Notes under the pieces: generated by a model | Database searches by the model: none | What the model saw: the letters and a program-made list of their open reading frames with translations, nothing else | What the model was told of the DNA's origin: nothing | Assembly: GCF_022524345.1 (NCBI RefSeq) | Contig: NZ_JAKWJU010000002.1 | Span: 620,001 to 684,000 of the forward strand | Length of the DNA stretch: 64,000 nucleotides | Direction of reading: 5' to 3' | DNA from: Streptomyces marispadix | GTDB lineage: Bacteria > Actinomycetota > Actinomycetes > Streptomycetales > Streptomycetaceae | Made by a program: the position numbers and the translations under genes | Shown here: piece by piece, positions 45,227 to 53,707 of the stretch | How positions within the stretch are numbered: position 1 is the first letter of the stretch | Layout: every line of letters begins with the position of its first letter

Positions 45227-45768
45227 CGGCGGCGGGCATGGGATGGAACGAGCGTGAGGCACGTCGACACGTCGCCCGCACCGAGGAGTTGCTCTCCGGG
45301 CTGGACGCCCTCGCCGACACCGCCGCACGCGAGCAGGCACTCGACGCCCTGCACGCACTCGCGGAGATGTACGGGGAGTGCCTGGCCCGGGTGATGAACC
45401 TGCTGGACGAGTCGGCACGTTCGGCCCTCGCGGACGACGAACTGGTGGGACGGCTGCTGCTCGTGCACGAGTTGCACCCCGAGACGGCGGAGCAGCGCGT
45501 GCGCAGGGCGCTCGCCGACGTGCCGGGTGTGACGGTGGTGTCCGCCGGCGAGGCGGAGGTGAGGGTGCGCCTCGCCCCGCAGGGCTGCGGCTCCCCGCCC
45601 GTGGAGGAACTCGCGCGGAACGTACGGGAAGCGGTGGCCTGTGCGGCGCCCGAGGTGGACCGGGTGGAGACGGAGGAGGCGCGGCCGGAGCCTTCCGTGA
45701 TTCCGGTGGACGCCCTGTTCCGGGGAACGTCCCCTGCGGCCTCGCCGCAGCCCGCCGGGTACCGGTGA
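45223..45768 (+). CDS. NifU-like protein of the hydrogenase operon
   Basis: The 181-residue product has an N-terminal helical domain (about 1-75) and a NifU C-terminal-like domain (about 85-150; LADVPGVTVVSAGEAEVRV and GCGSPPVEELARNV). The usual CxxC of NifU-C is reduced to a single Cys (GCGSPP), so a canonical Fe-S scaffold role is doubtful. A short Pro/Ala tail follows. It is translationally coupled to the large subunit (GTGA) and to the next gene. Conservation of such a gene in these operons suggests a part in Fe-S or electron-transfer assembly. Confidence 0.8.
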   Translation: MTAAGMGWNEREARRHVARTEELLSGLDALADTAAREQALDALHALAEMYGECLARVMNLLDESARSALADDELVGRLLLVHELHPETAEQRVRRALADVPGVTVVSAGEAEVRVRLAPQGCGSPPVEELARNVREAVACAAPEVDRVETEEARPEPSVIPVDALFRGTSPAASPQPAGYR

Positions 45769-46619
45769 CGGGCGTGACGTCCGCAACGCCCTTGGGGGCG
45801 ACGGAGGTTGAGGCCACGGAGCTCGGTGGCGGGCCCGGCGGCGGGCTTCGCGCGCTGCTGCGCCGCCCCGCCGCCGAGAGGCCGGCACCGGGAGAGGCAG
45901 CGGAACGGGACACGGCCGAGCGCTGCGATCTGTGCGCCGAGCCGCTGCCGGAGGGCCACCGCCACATGCTCGACGTACAGCGGGGCGCGGTGCTGTGCGC
46001 CTGCGGACCGTGCGGGCTGCTCTTCCCGCAGTCCACGGCGGGCGGCAGGCATTACAAGCCGCTGCCGGAGCGCAGGCTGCCGCTGCCGGACCTGCGGATG
46101 GACGCGATGCTCTGGGCCCGGCTGGGTGTGCCCGTGGGCCTGGCCTTCTTCGTACGCGACGGGGCGAGCGGCGAGATCCGCGCGGGGTATCCCAGTCCGC
46201 TGGGCGTGACCGCCTCATCCGTGGAAGCGGAGGTCTGGGAAGAGCTCGCACGGGGGTACCCGGAGCTGGCAGAACTCGCGGACGACGTGGAGGCACTGCT
46301 GGTGCACCGCACGGACGGCCCGGCACCGGGCCAGGAGGGCACGAGGACGGGCCGGGGCGCCGAGCCCGGTGACGGCGGAACGGCCGCCGACAGCGGCGCG
46401 ACCGGGCTGGACCGTCCGCGCCCGGCGGGCACCGCGCACGCCCCCTGCCGGCAGTGGATCGTCCCGCTGGACGACTGCTACCGGCTCGCCGCGCTCGTCC
46501 GTACGCACTGGCGGGGCCTGTCCGGCGGCCCCGAGGTACGCGAGCACATCGACGCGTTCTTCGCGGGACTCGCATGCCCGTCCCGCACCGCAGACGAACC
46601 GAGGAGTGAGCATGGCTGA
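45765..46619 (+). CDS. Conserved hydrogenase-operon protein (DUF5947-like)
   Basis: The 284-residue product has a four-Cys zinc-ribbon-like region (CDLCAEPL, then CACGPCGLLF, about residues 48-82) followed by an alpha/beta domain with RLGVPVGLAFFVRDGASGEI and a Gly/Thr-rich linker, then QWIVPLDDCYRLAALVRTHWRG. I believe this corresponds to the family named DUF5947, seen in actinobacterial hydrogenase operons, but the assignment is from memory. The function is unknown; zinc binding is inferred. It starts GTG at 45765 overlapping the NifU-like stop. Confidence 0.78.
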   Translation: MTGVTSATPLGATEVEATELGGGPGGGLRALLRRPAAERPAPGEAAERDTAERCDLCAEPLPEGHRHMLDVQRGAVLCACGPCGLLFPQSTAGGRHYKPLPERRLPLPDLRMDAMLWARLGVPVGLAFFVRDGASGEIRAGYPSPLGVTASSVEAEVWEELARGYPELAELADDVEALLVHRTDGPAPGQEGTRTGRGAEPGDGGTAADSGATGLDRPRPAGTAHAPCRQWIVPLDDCYRLAALVRTHWRGLSGGPEVREHIDAFFAGLACPSRTADEPRSEHG

Positions 46620-47541
46620 GATCGAGGTCGGCAAGCCCCATGTACGGATCGACAAGGCCGCACATGTGAGGGGCGTGCGGCAGGGCAACCACGAGGGCGC
46701 CTACAAGAAGCAGCCGGGGCATCTGCCCGACGACACCTCCACCGCGCGCAGGTCGACGGGCGTCCACTCGAAGTCGAAGGACCCGATCGTGCCCGGCATG
46801 CCCAACCTCTCTCTCCCCCGCGTGAGCGCGCGGACCATGCCCGGCGCCGGTACGCGTACCGGCGCCGGGCGGCGTATGGACCTGCCGGACCTGGAGTTCG
46901 CCGTCACCGGGGCCCGCGCGCTGCGTGACGCTGCCGTGCCGACGCTGGTCTTCCGGCTGGCGGTCCGGCGTACCGGAGGCGGCGTGATCCGCTCGGTCTC
47001 CCTCGCCACGGACGTGAGGATCGCGGCCGCCCGGCGCGGCTACGAGCATGCCGATCCCCTGGTCATGGCCCGCCTGTTCGGCCAGCCGGAACAGTGGGCG
47101 ACGAGCATGCGTCCGCTGACGTGGGCCCGTCTCACCACGGTCGTCCCGGCCTTCGACGAGCACACCGAGACGGAGCTGCCGGTGCCGTGCAGCCGCGACA
47201 TGGACCTCGCCGTCACCTCGTACTTCCATGGCGTACGCGACGGCGAGGTCCCGCTGGAGTTCCTCTTCAGCGGGACCGTCTTCCACGACGGGCCCGACGG
47301 ACGGCTGCGCACCGCGCAGATCTCCTGGTCCAAGGACGCCTCCTGGCGGCTGCCCGCCGCCCTCTGGCACGAGACGACCGGCCGCTACGACGGCGGCACG
47401 AGCTGGCTGCCGCTCTCCCCCGGCGCCTACGGCGGGCTCGCCGCACACCGGGACCGGCACGCGCTCACCGGCTGGGACGAGACGGTCGCCGATCTGCTTG
47501 CCCGCGCGGGCGGCGGCACCGCCGTGGGAGGTGCGTCGTAG
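46612..47541 (+). CDS. Two-part conserved hydrogenase-operon protein (DUF6084-like C-terminus)
   Basis: The 309-residue product has two parts. Residues 1-65 form a small basic segment (VRGVRQGNHEGAYKKQPGHL, then STARRSTGV). After a linker, a soluble domain runs from about 88 (LPDLEFAVTGARA, VPTLVFRLAVRR) to the end. In related operons, as I recall, these are separate genes (a small peptide and a DUF6084 protein); here they are continuous in one frame. The ATG at 46612 overlaps the previous gene by 8 bases. The function is unknown. Confidence 0.75.
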   Translation: MAEIEVGKPHVRIDKAAHVRGVRQGNHEGAYKKQPGHLPDDTSTARRSTGVHSKSKDPIVPGMPNLSLPRVSARTMPGAGTRTGAGRRMDLPDLEFAVTGARALRDAAVPTLVFRLAVRRTGGGVIRSVSLATDVRIAAARRGYEHADPLVMARLFGQPEQWATSMRPLTWARLTTVVPAFDEHTETELPVPCSRDMDLAVTSYFHGVRDGEVPLEFLFSGTVFHDGPDGRLRTAQISWSKDASWRLPAALWHETTGRYDGGTSWLPLSPGAYGGLAAHRDRHALTGWDETVADLLARAGGGTAVGGAS

Positions 47542-48584
47542 TGGACGCCGTGGAGAAGATCGCGAGGGCGTGCCTCTACGAGGGGTACCTGCTGTGGCCG
47601 TACCGCAGGGGCGCGTTGAAGAACGCACGGCGCTGGACCTTCGGCGGGGTCTATCCGAGGCGCTGCGCCGAGGCGATCGGCGAGCCGTCGCGCATGCGGG
47701 CGCAGGTGCTGCTGCGCGGCGGCCCGGCGGCGAAGCTGCGGGTGCACGTGCGGTTCCTGCATGTCGTGGACCGTCAGGTGTACCGGAACGGGCCGACCGG
47801 TCCGGCGCCGGTGGACGAGCTGCGCGTCGAGGGGCACAGCCATCTGACGTGGCAGGAGGCGACCGAGCGCCGCTGGGTGTGCCCTCCGTGGTCGCCGCGG
47901 CGCGGGCCTCGCACCACGACGATCGACATCGCGGCGGGCGCGGACCGTGAGGCGCTGCGCGCGGAGTCGGGCAGCGTCGCCGGAACACTCGTACGTAGCT
48001 GGCAGCGCCTGAGCGGCAGTGTGCGGCTCAGCTCCGAGCCCGTCACGGACACGGTGATGCGCGTGACGGCGGACATCCAGAACACCTCTCCGTGTCCGGT
48101 TCCGGCGGCGGGGGCGCGGGGCGCACGTGACGCACTGGCGCCGTACGCCTTCGCCTCGACGCACATCGTGCTGCACACGGACGCCGGTGAGTTCGTGTCG
48201 CTGACCGACCCTCCGGAGGAGCTGAGGGAGCCCGCCGCGGCCTGCGAGAACGTGGGCGTATGGCCCGTACTGGTGTCGGAGGACCCGGACGCCGCGGTAC
48301 GCAGCCCGCACTACTCGACGGGAGTGCTCTGCTCGCCGATCACGCTCTACGACTATCCGGCGGTCGCGCCCGAGTCGCCCGGCGACCTCTTCGACGGCGG
48401 TGAGATCGACCAGTTGCTGATCCTCAGCGTCCTGAGCCTGACCCCGCAGGAGCAGGAGGAGGCCAGGGCCAGCGATCCGAGGGCGCGGGAGATCCTGGAC
48501 CGCTGCGCGTCGCTGGAGCCGGAGGAGCTTTCGGCCCTGCACGGCACGATCCGCGCCTTCGGGCCGACTGCGGAGATCCGATGA
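47541..48584 (+). CDS. Conserved hydrogenase-operon protein of unknown function
   Basis: The 347-residue product is soluble and beta-rich. It begins VDAVEKIARACLYEGYLLWPYRRGALKN in spirit (family-typical aromatic start), then HVRFLHVV and a middle region (SVRLSSEPVTDTVMRVTADI), ending in an acidic helical part with EEIDQ-like content and SLTPQEQEEARASD. I do not recognise a characterised family. The GTG at 47541 shares one base with the previous stop (TAGTG) and its own stop overlaps the protease start (ATGA). Its fixed place between the accessory protein and the endopeptidase suggests a maturation or assembly role. Confidence 0.75.
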   Translation: MDAVEKIARACLYEGYLLWPYRRGALKNARRWTFGGVYPRRCAEAIGEPSRMRAQVLLRGGPAAKLRVHVRFLHVVDRQVYRNGPTGPAPVDELRVEGHSHLTWQEATERRWVCPPWSPRRGPRTTTIDIAAGADREALRAESGSVAGTLVRSWQRLSGSVRLSSEPVTDTVMRVTADIQNTSPCPVPAAGARGARDALAPYAFASTHIVLHTDAGEFVSLTDPPEELREPAAACENVGVWPVLVSEDPDAAVRSPHYSTGVLCSPITLYDYPAVAPESPGDLFDGGEIDQLLILSVLSLTPQEQEEARASDPRAREILDRCASLEPEELSALHGTIRAFGPTAEIR

Positions 48585-49561
48585 GCACGGGCGGCGAGCG
48601 GACGAGCCGGGGGACGGACCGCGGACGGGCAGGAAACGGACGGGCGGACAACAGGCCGCCGGCAGGCGGCGAACCGGCGGACAGTGAGCGCACGGTCGGC
48701 GCCTCGCGCACGGTTGTCGCCGGAGGCGTACGGATCGGCCGCGGCAGCCGGGTGCGGCTGCGCCCCGGGCGGTCTGCCGACGTGCTCGATCTGGCGCTCA
48801 CGGGCCGCACTGCCGAGGTCGTCGCCGTCGAGGAGGATCTGGAGGGCCGGGTCCAGGTGGTGGTCACGGTCGACGGGGACGAGGGCCGGGACTTCCGAAC
48901 GGGACTTGGGCACCGGTTCTTCTTCACCCCCGCCGAAGTGGAGCCCGTAGAGCCGGGCACGCGGGGGCCACGCATCCTGGTCGCGGGCATCGGCAATATG
49001 TTCATGGCCGACGACGCCTTCGGGCCCGAGGTCGTGGCCGCGATGCGCGGCCGGTCTCTCCCGGACGGCGTGCACATCGCGGACTTCGGAATCCGCGGAA
49101 TGGATCTCGCCTACCGGCTTCTGGACGGTTACGACGCGGCGGTGCTCGTCGACGCCGCGCCGCGCGGCCGTGAGCCCGGCACGGTCCAGGTCATCGACCC
49201 GGGCCCGATGCCCGCCGCGTCCGGGTCCGCCCGGCGCGCGCTTCCGCAGGCGCACGGCATGGACCCGGTGCAGGTGCTGGCGCTCGCGCGTCAGCTCGGC
49301 GAGGGGACTGACCGGCCGCAGCCGCTGCCCCGTGTGCTCGTGCTGGGCTGTGAGCCGTCGGTTCGGATGCGCGGCGACGAGCCGGATGTGGTGGTCGGGC
49401 TGAGCAGGCCGGTACGGGAGGCGGTGCCGCGGGCCGCCGGGATGCTGGAGTCGCTGGTCGGCGAGCTGCTGCTCGATCCGCACCGCGACCTGAGCCTGCC
49501 GGTCGGCCGTACCGGGTCTCCGGCAGCCGGTGCCGAGCCGAGGAGGGAGGTGAGGAGATGA
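48581..49561 (+). CDS. Hydrogenase maturation endopeptidase with extra N-terminal domain
   Basis: The 326-residue product ends in a HyaD/HupD-type protease (about 128-290). GIGNMFMADDAFGPEV carries the metal-binding acidic residue, VLVDAAPRG the second, and QAHGMDP the His. It should clip the large subunit after the DPCLPCGVH motif once Ni is in place. Ahead of it are about 45 disordered residues and a small beta-rich domain (about 48-125; VRIGRGSRVRLRPG, LTGRTAEVVAVEEDLEG) with an SH3-like look. Standard proteases of this family are about 160 residues, so this is a fusion. It is coupled to both neighbours by ATGA overlaps. Confidence 0.88.
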   Translation: MSTGGERTSRGTDRGRAGNGRADNRPPAGGEPADSERTVGASRTVVAGGVRIGRGSRVRLRPGRSADVLDLALTGRTAEVVAVEEDLEGRVQVVVTVDGDEGRDFRTGLGHRFFFTPAEVEPVEPGTRGPRILVAGIGNMFMADDAFGPEVVAAMRGRSLPDGVHIADFGIRGMDLAYRLLDGYDAAVLVDAAPRGREPGTVQVIDPGPMPAASGSARRALPQAHGMDPVQVLALARQLGEGTDRPQPLPRVLVLGCEPSVRMRGDEPDVVVGLSRPVREAVPRAAGMLESLVGELLLDPHRDLSLPVGRTGSPAAGAEPRREVRR

Positions 49562-49689
49562 GGAGAGGGATCTTCGTTCCGGCGGTCGCGGTGCGAGTGG
49601 CCGTCGGCGCCGTGGTCGTGGCGGTGGCGGCGATGGCCGCCGTGAGCGCTCCGGACGCGGTGCGCTACTTCAAGATGAAGACGATGTGA
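49558..49689 (+). CDS. 43-residue membrane peptide closing the hydrogenase operon
   Basis: An ATG at 49558 overlaps the protease stop (ATGA), with GGAGGGAGG upstream. The product has a basic start (MRRGIF), one hydrophobic helix (about 7-30) and a short polar end (RYFKMKTM). It may be the family called DUF6893. As group 1h small subunits lack an anchor, this peptide could tether or link the complex to the membrane; that is inference. Confidence 0.65.
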   Translation: MRRGIFVPAVAVRVAVGAVVVAVAAMAAVSAPDAVRYFKMKTM

Positions 49690-49745
49690 GCGAGGGGGCG
49701 CGCGGGACTCGCCACCGCACGGCGGGGTATGCCGGGGGCGGCCGG

Positions 49746-50521
49746 TCACCTCATCCGTGAGTGCACGGTGAACAGGCCGCCCTCGGGGTCGAACAGCCCG
49801 GCCGTCCGCCCGAAGGGATTGTCGGCGGGACCGGTGGCGACGGCGCCGCCCGCCGCGACAGCGCTCTTGACGGCGTCGTCGACGTCGTCCACGGAGAACG
49901 AGGCGTGCCAGCGGGGACGGATGTGCGGGTCGGGCGCCGACTCGATGGCGCCGCCCCGGATGGTGGCCACCGCTCGCCCGTCGACCCTTACGACGACCGC
50001 CTCGTGCTGGTAGTCCACCTCGCAGCGTCCGGACTCGGACGCCCAGTCGAAGACCTCGGCGTAGAAGATGGCAGCCGCGAAGGCGTCCCTGGTGCGCAGT
50101 TCGAGCCGGGCCGGGAGGTCTCGGTTCGCGGCGTCCCAGCTTGAGAGCACTCCCCCTCCCAGAAACCGAAGGTCGCACCGGCGAGGTCGGCCGCCAGCGC
50201 GGTACGGCCCTCGCCCATGCGGATCGGGCCGACCGCGACGGTCGCGCTCCGCTCACGTACGCGTGCGGCGGCGGTGTCGGCGTCCGTTACGGAGAAGAAC
50301 GGCGTCCACTGGACGGCGACGCCCATGGTGCGGGCGATGGCGCCGAGCCCGGCAACGGGCACACCGTCGGCGTAGGCGACGCTGAACTCCTCGCCCATGC
50401 TGCCCGGCCGGAAGGACCAGCCCAGCACCTCTCCGTAGAAGCGCTGGGCGCCCTCCAGCCCGCCGGTCGCCAGGCTCACCCAGCACGGCGCTCCGTGGAC
50501 CGGTGGCGCTTCGCGGGCCAT
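49746..50521 (-). pseudogene. Two-domain VOC (glyoxalase-like) protein, frameshifted
   Basis: The first domain (GAPCWVSLATGGLEGAQRFYGEVLGW, in part, to GATFGFWEGE) and the second (DLPARLELRTRDAFAAAIFYAEVFDW in part, to GLFDPEGGLFTVH) are both intact VOC/glyoxalase domains but in different frames. The break is at about 50150, in a run of five C (50153-50157) where one base appears missing. Repaired, it would be about 258 residues, like the common actinobacterial two-domain VOC proteins. Either a recent mutation or a homopolymer sequencing error. The ATG is at 50521. Confidence 0.82.
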
Positions 50522-50556
50522 GCCCGTCCTCCTCGCTGCCCCGGCCGCGTATCCGA

Positions 50557-50889
50557 TCAGCGGCCCAGTGCCTTCTGAAGCTGGCGCTTGTTCATCGAGG
50601 AGCGGCCCTCGATGCCGCGCTGACGGGCCTCGTTGTAGAGCTGGTCGCGGGTGGGACCGGACTTGGGGCCCATGCCCCTGCCGGAGCGGGTGCCGCCGCG
50701 TGCCGCCGCCGACTTGCCCTGGGTGGACGTGCGGCTGGCGCGCTGCGCCTCGCCCGTACGGGCACGCTCCTTGTTGACGGTACGGGAGGCGATCTCCTTC
50801 GCCCTGCCCTGGGAGGCGCCGCGCTTCTTGGCGCCCTCCTTGATGTGCTCGTACTGCCGTTCACGCTTGGCGTTCGACCCTGCGGGCAT
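50557..50889 (-). CDS. Basic SAP/Rho-N-like small protein
   Basis: The 110-residue product is strongly basic. The N-terminal half is a Lys/Arg/Gln-rich helix (KRERQYEHIKEGAKKRGAS) with ASRTVNKERAR. The C-terminus (TRDQLYNEARQRGIEGRSSM, NKRQLQKALGR) resembles the SAP/Rho-N helix-hairpin that binds nucleic acids; such proteins are often labelled plasmid stabilisation protein in Streptomyces. The role is likely DNA or RNA association. The ATG is at 50889 with GGAGG upstream. Confidence 0.78.
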   Translation of the reverse strand: MPAGSNAKRERQYEHIKEGAKKRGASQGRAKEIASRTVNKERARTGEAQRASRTSTQGKSAAARGGTRSGRGMGPKSGPTRDQLYNEARQRGIEGRSSMNKRQLQKALGR

Positions 50890-51029
50890 GACTCCTCCAA
50901 TTTCGCGTTGGAATCAGTGGCCCGGTTACCCCTCCACCAGGATTGCTAACAACTACGGGCGAAACGCATCGGACGTCTGCTCGAATGCCCGACCGGGCGC
51001 CACGGGGCGCAAGCGGGCCTCCGGGCCGG

Positions 51030-51848
51030 TCAGGGCTTGCGGGCGACCGCTCCGTAGCAGGCCGCTTCGACGTCGGTGACCTGGGAGAGGTCGTGCTCCG
51101 GGTCGGGGCGCCAGCGGTGGGTGACGGTGATCCCCGGGTCGAGCAGTTCCCATCCGTCGAAGAAGCGCGTGAACTCCTCGTGCGTACGGGCCTGTACGGG
51201 CGTGCCCGCCGCCTCGTAGGCGGCGAGGGCGCGTGCCAGGCCCCCGGGGTCGAAGTCCGGCGTGACATGGCTGATCGTGAGGGTGCTGCCGGAGGGCAGG
51301 GCCTCCTTGAAGTACTCGACGACGCCGTGCGCGGTGTGCTCGCCGGGGATGAAGTGGAGCAGCGCGATCAGGCTGAGCGCGACCGGGCGGCCGAGGTCGA
51401 GCGTCTCGCGCACTTCCGGTGAGTTCAGCAGGGCCTCGGGGTCACGGGCGTCGCCATGGGAGTAGGCGGTGCGGCCCTCGGGGCGGCTGCGCAGCAGGGC
51501 GTGGGCGTGGGTGAGGACGATGGGGTCGTTGTCGGTGTAGACGACGCGGGCGTCCGGGGCGGTGGCCTGGGCGATCTCGTGCAGGTTCGGCGAGGTGGGT
51601 ATGCCGGTGCCCACGTCGAGGAACTGGCGCATTCCGAGCTGTGACAGATGCCTCACGGAGCGGTGCATGAACTGCCGGTTGGCGCGGGCGGCGACGAGCA
51701 CCTGGGGGAAGACGGCCATGGCCTTGCCGGCGCTCTCGCGGTCGGCGGGGAAGTTCGTGGTGCCGCCGAGGAAGTAGTCGTACATCCTCGCCGAGTGGGC
51801 CCGGTCCAGCTCCAGATCCAGTTCCACTGCGCCCTCGTCAACGGCCAC
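51030..51848 (-). CDS. SAM-dependent methyltransferase, DUF574 type
   Basis: The 272-residue product matches the actinobacterial DUF574 methyltransferases: SARMYDYFLGGTTNFPADRE at the N-terminus, the SAM motif LDVGTGIPT, VVYTDNDPIVL, and ISHVTPDFDP near the end. These proteins are often found beside regulators of development, but their substrates are mostly unknown. The GTG at 51848 has GGCGGG upstream. It is divergent from the sigma-factor-like gene, with 294 bases between the two starts. Confidence 0.85.
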   Translation of the reverse strand: MAVDEGAVELDLELDRAHSARMYDYFLGGTTNFPADRESAGKAMAVFPQVLVAARANRQFMHRSVRHLSQLGMRQFLDVGTGIPTSPNLHEIAQATAPDARVVYTDNDPIVLTHAHALLRSRPEGRTAYSHGDARDPEALLNSPEVRETLDLGRPVALSLIALLHFIPGEHTAHGVVEYFKEALPSGSTLTISHVTPDFDPGGLARALAAYEAAGTPVQARTHEEFTRFFDGWELLDPGITVTHRWRPDPEHDLSQVTDVEAACYGAVARKP

Positions 51849-52142
51849 CGGTTTCCCGCCTTTCTCCGATTCGTCGGCGTGTGCGCACGCCGTGGCGGCT
51901 ATCGTGCGCCACTTGTGCGAACTTGCCCAGGGCACATGGGATTTGGGGGCGCGGACCGGCCATGGGGCGGCGTGAAGGCGCCGGCGCGGATGGCCGTGGC
52001 AGGGGGCGCACAGGGGAGGGCGAACGGGGCACGGTAGCGGGGCTTTCACTCTGTGTAGTATTTTGGCCGGACTTCCGTGGACACGGGCCGCTGCGGCCTG
52101 TTCGCGCCTTCTGACCGATGCACTCCCACGAGAGGCTCCTCG
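51849..52142. other. Divergent intergenic region, candidate promoter
   Basis: There is no gene here. TAGTAT at 52056-52061 follows a TTTCAC-like hexamer near 52044 but the spacing is short, so it is only a tentative promoter for the sigma-like operon. Confidence 0.35.
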
Positions 52143-52910
52143 ATGAGCGCCGAGGACCACCGACCGCCGGGCACGGGAAGTCTCAAAGCCCGGCTCGCGA
52201 GCACGACCGCTTCCACGACCTCTGCCAGGGCCGCTGCCGCGGCGGCTGCCGCCGGCGACGCCCCGGACGTCGCCGACAGGGCGGGCGGGGAAGTGCCGTA
52301 CAGCACTGAGGAGTTACGCGAGGGCGAGCACGCGCACCAGATGCACGGGGGCGAGGCGCAGGACGAGGACGCCCGGCGGCGGCTGATGCTCTCCTTCGAC
52401 GCTTTCGACGCCTCCCACCACCGGCTGTGGCTGCGCTACGCGCACACCCAGGCCGGAAGCCGGGAGGCGGCGCGGCAGATCGTCGAGGACGCCTGCCGCC
52501 ATCTGCTGGAGCACTGGGAGCACGCGCTGCGTCAGGAGTCGCTCACCGAGTACGCGTGGACGGTGCTCAAGGAGCACGTCGCGCACTGGCTCAAGGAGCG
52601 GGGGCTGCGGCCCCGGCTGGCGGAGACGGCGGCCTTCCACGCGGCCGTCCGCAAGGCGCTGCTGCATGAACTGCGGGACGAATTCGCCGTGCTGGAAGGC
52701 GAGATGGGGCTCTACGCGGCGATCGGGCGTCTGCCGGAGCGGCAGTACGACGTGGTCGTGCTGCGGTACGTCCTGGGCTGCTCCGAGGAGGAGGTCGCGG
52801 GGTTTCTCGGTTTCGAGACCGCCTCCGTGCGCTCGCACATACGCTATGCGAAACGGAAGCTCGCCCGGGAGCTGCGTACGGCGCCGGGGCCCGGCACAGG
52901 GGACGGCTGA
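52143..52910 (+). CDS. Sigma-factor-like regulator (ECF-type region 2/4)
   Basis: The 255-residue product begins with about 85 disordered, Ala-rich and acidic residues. A sigma region-2-like helical stretch follows (about 86-150; FDASHHRLWLRYAHTQAGSR, EYAWTVLKEHVAHWL). At the C-terminus is a region-4 helix-turn-helix (about 195-248; LPERQYDVVVLRYVLG, EEEVAGFLGF, SVRSHIRYAKRKL). This is the layout of small ECF-like sigma factors in Streptomyces. The ATG at 52143 is used; the in-frame upstream extension is not credible. Its stop shares one base with the next ATG (TGATG), so the pair is coupled; the partner may be its regulator. Confidence 0.8.
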   Translation: MSAEDHRPPGTGSLKARLASTTASTTSARAAAAAAAAGDAPDVADRAGGEVPYSTEELREGEHAHQMHGGEAQDEDARRRLMLSFDAFDASHHRLWLRYAHTQAGSREAARQIVEDACRHLLEHWEHALRQESLTEYAWTVLKEHVAHWLKERGLRPRLAETAAFHAAVRKALLHELRDEFAVLEGEMGLYAAIGRLPERQYDVVVLRYVLGCSEEEVAGFLGFETASVRSHIRYAKRKLARELRTAPGPGTGDG

Positions 52911-53707
52911 TGCGGGGGAGGTTCGAACACCGCACCATCGACGCGCTGTTGAGTGACGCGGAGGTTCTGACCGAGGACTACGACGACGGCGACGTGGACG
53001 CGGTGCGCCGCCGGTTGCTCGCGGGCGCGGACCCGGGGGCGGACCCAGGGGCGGCCGAGGCCGGTGAATGTGCGGCGGGTCCTGCGGCGGCGTCTGCGGT
53101 GCCGGCCGGAGGTGTGCCTCCCGCGGTTTCGGCCCGTACGGGCGTACGGGCGCGGCCGTATCCGACCGAGTGCGAACAGGCGGCGCACGACCTCGACTTG
53201 GCGGTGAGCCTCGTCGTCAACGCCCCGGAGGCGGCGGCCGGTCTCGCGCGGCTCGTCGACGACCAGGACTCCATCGCACCCGAGGGCGCACTCGTCTTCG
53301 GCTGTCTGCTGCATCTGGCGCGCTATCGCGAAGCGGCGCAGTTCTGGTGGCAGTTCGCCGCCGGCGGCGGTTCCAGGACCGCCGCCTTCTGTCTGTGTCT
53401 GCACCATCGGCGGCACGGGGAGTTCCGGGACGCCGACTACTGGCGTGCCCAGTCGGCGAGGCTGGCACAGCGGGCCCATACGCCGGGAGTTGCCCCTCCC
53501 CGGCGGCAGCGGCCGACGGCCAGGCCCCTCCTTCCCGACGGGGTGCGGCACGGTCTGCTCAGCCAGTGCCACGGCGGCGGGCATCCACGGCTGCCGCATG
53601 CGCTGGAGGCGGTGATCCACCGGCTCCCCGTCCTGGACGACGACGAGGACTTCGGTGAGATCCCGCAGCCCGCAAGGGACTTGGCGGGACATCTCACAGC
53701 CCTGTGA
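52910..53707 (+). CDS. Unrecognised partner of the sigma-like protein
   Basis: The 265-residue product starts at the TGATG overlap with the sigma-like gene. After a basic/acidic N-terminus and an Ala/Pro linker (about 40-80) comes a helical region (CEQAAHDLDLAVSLVVNAPEAAAGLARLV, in part) and LHLARYREAAQFWWQFAAGG, which has a TPR-like feel, then a basic tail. No membrane helix or ZAS-type anti-sigma HxxxCxxC motif is visible. It is probably a cytosolic partner. I cannot name it. Confidence 0.65.
   Translation: MRGRFEHRTIDALLSDAEVLTEDYDDGDVDAVRRRLLAGADPGADPGAAEAGECAAGPAAASAVPAGGVPPAVSARTGVRARPYPTECEQAAHDLDLAVSLVVNAPEAAAGLARLVDDQDSIAPEGALVFGCLLHLARYREAAQFWWQFAAGGGSRTAAFCLCLHHRRHGEFRDADYWRAQSARLAQRAHTPGVAPPRRQRPTARPLLPDGVRHGLLSQCHGGGHPRLPHALEAVIHRLPVLDDDEDFGEIPQPARDLAGHLTAL

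Noticed and set aside
44974..47988. A 1004-codon minus-strand frame opposite the hydrogenase operon
   Set aside because: It is antisense to well-identified coupled genes, and its translation has no recognisable domain.
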